A stretch of DNA of 7,632 nucleotides from Bacillota bacterium (GTDB lineage Bacteria; Eremiobacterota; SpSt-956; JAKJGF01). The notes under the pieces are model-generated. The model was not told the DNA's origin. It did not search any database and worked only from the letters and a program-made list of their open reading frames with translations. The position numbers and the translations under genes are program-made. The stretch is taken from positions 1 to 7,632 of the forward strand of contig JAKPQU010000073.1 in the NCBI GenBank assembly GCA_029555925.1. The letters run 5' to 3'. This document shows, piece after piece, positions 5,132 through 7,632 of the stretch. Numbering within the stretch: position 1 is the stretch's first letter; every line of letters begins with the position of its first letter.

Positions 5132-7409
5132 TTAACTTTTTTATAACATTTAACAGATTGCTCTGGTCAAAGGTACTTTTTACTATATAAGCACTTGCAC
5201 CGACATCTATCCCTCTTTCTCTGTCTTCCTGTGAAGAAAGGGAAGTCAGGAGAATAACGGGAAGTTCCGAAAGTTTCTTATCGCTCCTTATTTTTTCTGT
5301 CAGTTGAAAACCGTCCATTCTGGGCATTTCCACATCTGAAATAACAAGATGAAAATTTTCTTCTCTTAAAGCTCTGTAGGCATCAATACCGTCAACAGCC
5401 GTGTTAACATTATACCCCGAGGCTTCAAGAATATTTTTTACAAGTATTCTGGAAGTAATGGAATCATCTGCTACCAGAATTGATTTATGTTCTTCTTTTC
5501 TTTCTTCCGTAGCTTTTATCCTTCGTACATGAGTAATTTTTAAAGCAGATTTTATCAGGTCAGATGTGTTTAAAATTGGAATTACTTTACCGGCAGTTGA
5601 AATAGTTGCACCTGAAATATTTCTCACACGGACCAGCTGTTTCCCCAGGCTTTTTACAAGGATTTCCTGTTCTGACACTATCTCATTTATACAGAAAGCA
5701 ACAGTTTTGTCTCCCCTGTGAATAATTACAAGTGTAATAAGATCAGCATTTTCTTCTATTCTCTGCGGTAATTCCAGTATATCCTGGAGATAAACAAGAG
5801 GAATAATTTTTTTATCTATTACCACAGTTTCTTTATTCTCAACTGTTTTTATATCACTCTTTTTTATTCTTAGAATCCTTTTTATATCTATGGCAGGTAT
5901 GATAAATTCTCTTCCCGACACACGAACAAGAGAACCTCTGAATGTGGCAAGCGAGAGGGGAAGAACTATTTTGAATGTTGTTCCTTTGTTCCGTCCGGTT
6001 TCAACTGTTATATTTCCACCCATTTTCTCAACAGTTTCCCTTACTATTGCCATCCCCAGGCCTCTACCTGAAATATCCGTAATGATAGGACTTGATGAAA
6101 TATCGGGTTGAAATATAAGTGAAACAATTTCATCTTCTGAAATTTTATCTGAAATAATACCTTTTTTTATGGCTACAGATTTAATTCTTTCCACGTCGAT
6201 TCCTCTGCCGTCATCTGATATTACGATACTTACTTTCCCCGTATCAAGCTGTAAAAGACTGATTTTTATAGTACCTTTTTTATCTTTATTTTTTTTCTCC
6301 CTTTCCGAAGGAAGCTCAATACCATGATCAACGGAATTTCTCAGGAGATGAATAAGAGGGGTTTTCATTTCTTCCAGTATACGCCTGTCTATTTCAATAT
6401 CACTGCCTTCAATGAATAACTCCACTTCTTTATTCTGAGCCTTTGAAATATCTCTTATCATTTTCGGAAAAGATAGGGTAATAGATGAAAAAGGCAGCAT
6501 GAGAGTTTTTTTCATTTCTTCAAGAAGGGTATCTACAAGAAATGTAACCGAACGAGAATCCATGAGGGAAACTTTAAGAAGAGCGGAAATCTTATTTCCA
6601 AGTAAATTGATGTAGTTATTGTTAAATTCCAGAAATTCTAAAAGTCTCTTATCTAAAAAATTTTTTATATCTTTTTCATCTATCATTCTGGAAAAAGTTT
6701 TTATGCCGGGGACAATCTTTTTTCTTTCTTTTTTCCAGAGAACTATCATATCTTTAATATCTTTCAAATCGGAAGAACGCTGCCTGGCAGAGAATTTCAC
6801 AGAGAGCAGTTCCTCTGCATGAACCATAAGGTTATCCAGTTTTGTCGCAGATATTTTCACAGCTTCAGAAGAAGTTTTACCTTTAATGACCGTTTCCATG
6901 TCTTTTGTAACAGATTCTACTTTATGTTTTTCTTCCCGGACCTCTTTTAAAGGTTCGTTAAAAGATTCCACTTTGTCTGCATCTATTTTTTCCCTCAAAA
7001 CATCACGTTTTTTTCCTGTTTCTTCTGTTTTTAACAATTCAAGTTCCTGAATTAACCCTGAAATATCTTCCCCTTCGGAAGAAGCAAGAAGCTTTCCCAT
7101 AATATCAACAGCTTTATGAAATATATCAAACATCTCACTGTGTAAAGCAAGCATATTTTTTTTCAGGAGAGAAAAAATATTTTCCATAGAATGGCAGAGA
7201 GTTTCTATGGAAGTCAGATTAACAGCTCTGGCAGCGCCTTTCAGGCTGTGAGCTTCTCTGTATATTGTTTCCAGAATTATCTTTTGTTTTTCTTCTGACC
7301 TTTCTTTTTCCAGTTCCAGAAGTGATGAAGACATAACATTAATTCTTTCTTCTCCTTCTGATTTAAAGGCAGAAAGAAGCATCTGAAGAAATTCATCATT
7401 CATATCCAT
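5127..7409 (-). CDS. cheA: Hybrid CheA histidine kinase with C-terminal receiver domain
   Basis: The product has 760 residues. An HPt (P1) domain at about 1-125 carries phospho-accepting H54 (REAHSLKGAARAVNL). A charged linker (about 125-180) shows no P2 fold. A helical dimerisation region (about 181-300) precedes the ATPase: N box H354-LLRNSVDHGIE, G1 D399-DGRGID, F box LIFQP near 431 and G2 G448-RGLGMAIV. A CheW-like P5 domain covers about 489-625. A receiver (642-760) has D648-D649, phosphoacceptor D692 (SDVEMPRMDG), T722 and K744. All catalytic motifs are intact, so it should be an active cytoplasmic kinase that docks to chemoreceptors through CheW. Hybrid CheA-REC kinases such as WspE and FrzE use the receiver as output or phosphate sink. 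The start at 7409 is supported by AAGGA at 7420-7424, 10 bases upstream; M3 is a less well-spaced alternative. The adjacent cheB supports a Wsp- or Frz-like system. Receptor, CheW and CheR genes are not in the window. The name wspE would need homology evidence. Confidence 0.95.
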   Translation of the reverse strand: MDMNDEFLQMLLSAFKSEGEERINVMSSSLLELEKERSEEKQKIILETIYREAHSLKGAARAVNLTSIETLCHSMENIFSLLKKNMLALHSEMFDIFHKAVDIMGKLLASSEGEDISGLIQELELLKTEETGKKRDVLREKIDADKVESFNEPLKEVREEKHKVESVTKDMETVIKGKTSSEAVKISATKLDNLMVHAEELLSVKFSARQRSSDLKDIKDMIVLWKKERKKIVPGIKTFSRMIDEKDIKNFLDKRLLEFLEFNNNYINLLGNKISALLKVSLMDSRSVTFLVDTLLEEMKKTLMLPFSSITLSFPKMIRDISKAQNKEVELFIEGSDIEIDRRILEEMKTPLIHLLRNSVDHGIELPSEREKKNKDKKGTIKISLLQLDTGKVSIVISDDGRGIDVERIKSVAIKKGIISDKISEDEIVSLIFQPDISSSPIITDISGRGLGMAIVRETVEKMGGNITVETGRNKGTTFKIVLPLSLATFRGSLVRVSGREFIIPAIDIKRILRIKKSDIKTVENKETVVIDKKIIPLVYLQDILELPQRIEENADLITLVIIHRGDKTVAFCINEIVSEQEILVKSLGKQLVRVRNISGATISTAGKVIPILNTSDLIKSALKITHVRRIKATEERKEEHKSILVADDSITSRILVKNILEASGYNVNTAVDGIDAYRALREENFHLVISDVEMPRMDGFQLTEKIRSDKKLSELPVILLTSLSSQEDRERGIDVGASAYIVKSTFDQSNLLNVIKKLI

Positions 7410-7470
7410 AGTCAGTACATCCTTATTATATAGTTAGGAATGGCAGTTAAATAAATGTCTCAAATATATT

Positions 7471-7506
7471 AATCGTGACGCGTAACGCGTAACGCGTGAC
7501 GCGAGG
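7471..7506 (+). repeat. Heptamer tandem repeat, CGTRACG family, copy 3 (shortest)
   Basis: Four units begin at 7474 (CGTGACG, CGTAACG, CGTAACG, CGTGACG) and end in a CGAGG tail. The 31 bases from 7471 are identical to copy 2. It lies 62 bases upstream of the cheA start, in the same orientation as the other two copies. The remaining sequence between 7410 and 7532 is AT-rich with no gene. Confidence 0.88.
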
Positions 7507-7532
7507 AAAGAGACAATTAATAAATTTTCATT

Positions 7533-7632
7533 CCTTAGTACCGTAACAGGTAAATTCGTAACCATTTATCAGCTTCTGCCTGACAGGCTCTTACGAAGAA
7601 AAATAATTTGCCTTATTTAATTTGTTTTACAG
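7533..7632 (-). repeat. Right-end mosaic copy of the left repeat: inverted part, then direct part
   Basis: Bases 7533-7590 match the reverse complement of 242-298: 22 bases perfect at the outer end, a diverged middle, then the palindromic block GCCTG-a-CAGGC. From 7591 to 7632 the orientation switches and 42 bases match 139-180 directly with one mismatch. The hinge is the shared GAAGAAAAAT motif, which occurs in both orientations within the left unit. No coding potential is seen. Confidence 0.87.

Noticed and set aside
7425..7430. TATAAT upstream of cheA as a -10 promoter box
   Set aside because: Transcription from it would start about 7 bases on, at or past the AAGGA ribosome site. No convincing -35 box lies 16-18 bases upstream, and the region is simply AT-rich.
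1..7632. Composite transposon carrying the four genes
   Set aside because: The flanking repeats are inverted relatives, but no transposase is present, no target-site duplication can be seen because the window ends inside the repeats, and the cargo looks like ordinary chromosomal genes.

Overview
The window is an AT-rich bacterial segment carrying four genes, all read on the minus strand (right to left): a hybrid chemotaxis-type kinase (CheA with a C-terminal receiver), a CheB methylesterase, a two-domain M16 zinc peptidase, and a small protein with two zinc ribbons followed by a probable PH-like beta domain. Shine-Dalgarno sites before cheA, cheB and the zinc-ribbon gene fit a bacterium. No rRNA, ribosomal protein or other phylogenetic marker is present, so I do not name a phylum. 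The intergenic repeats resemble, from memory, those seen in uncultured-lineage genomes.

Layout. Positions 1-298 hold two tandem copies of a 138-bp unit (period 155 bp) with an internal palindrome. The gene block follows: zinc-ribbon protein (362-1072), M16 peptidase (1268-3916), CheB (3973-5007) and CheA-REC (5127-7409). The right end (7533-7632) holds a rearranged third copy of the left repeat, partly inverted and then direct, so the four genes are bracketed by related repeats. The first and last 25 bases of the window are identical.

Every gap between genes is filled by short degenerate tandem repeats with a 7-base period. There are at least three sequence families: CGTRACG, ACTCACT/CACGCCT and NTCAGCT. 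The CGTRACG family occurs three times in the same orientation, upstream of three of the four genes, and the three copies share a nearly identical 31-base core. The TGA stop codons of cheA and of the peptidase gene lie inside heptamer repeats.

Function. CheA-REC and CheB form the core of a chemosensory pathway. The kinase-with-receiver plus CheB pairing resembles the Wsp and Frz types, which control surface responses, motility reversal or other non-classical outputs. Receptor, CheW, CheR and output protein are not in the window. No sequence link ties the peptidase or the zinc-ribbon protein to signalling beyond shared orientation and close spacing. The most unusual material is the repeat architecture, not the genes.
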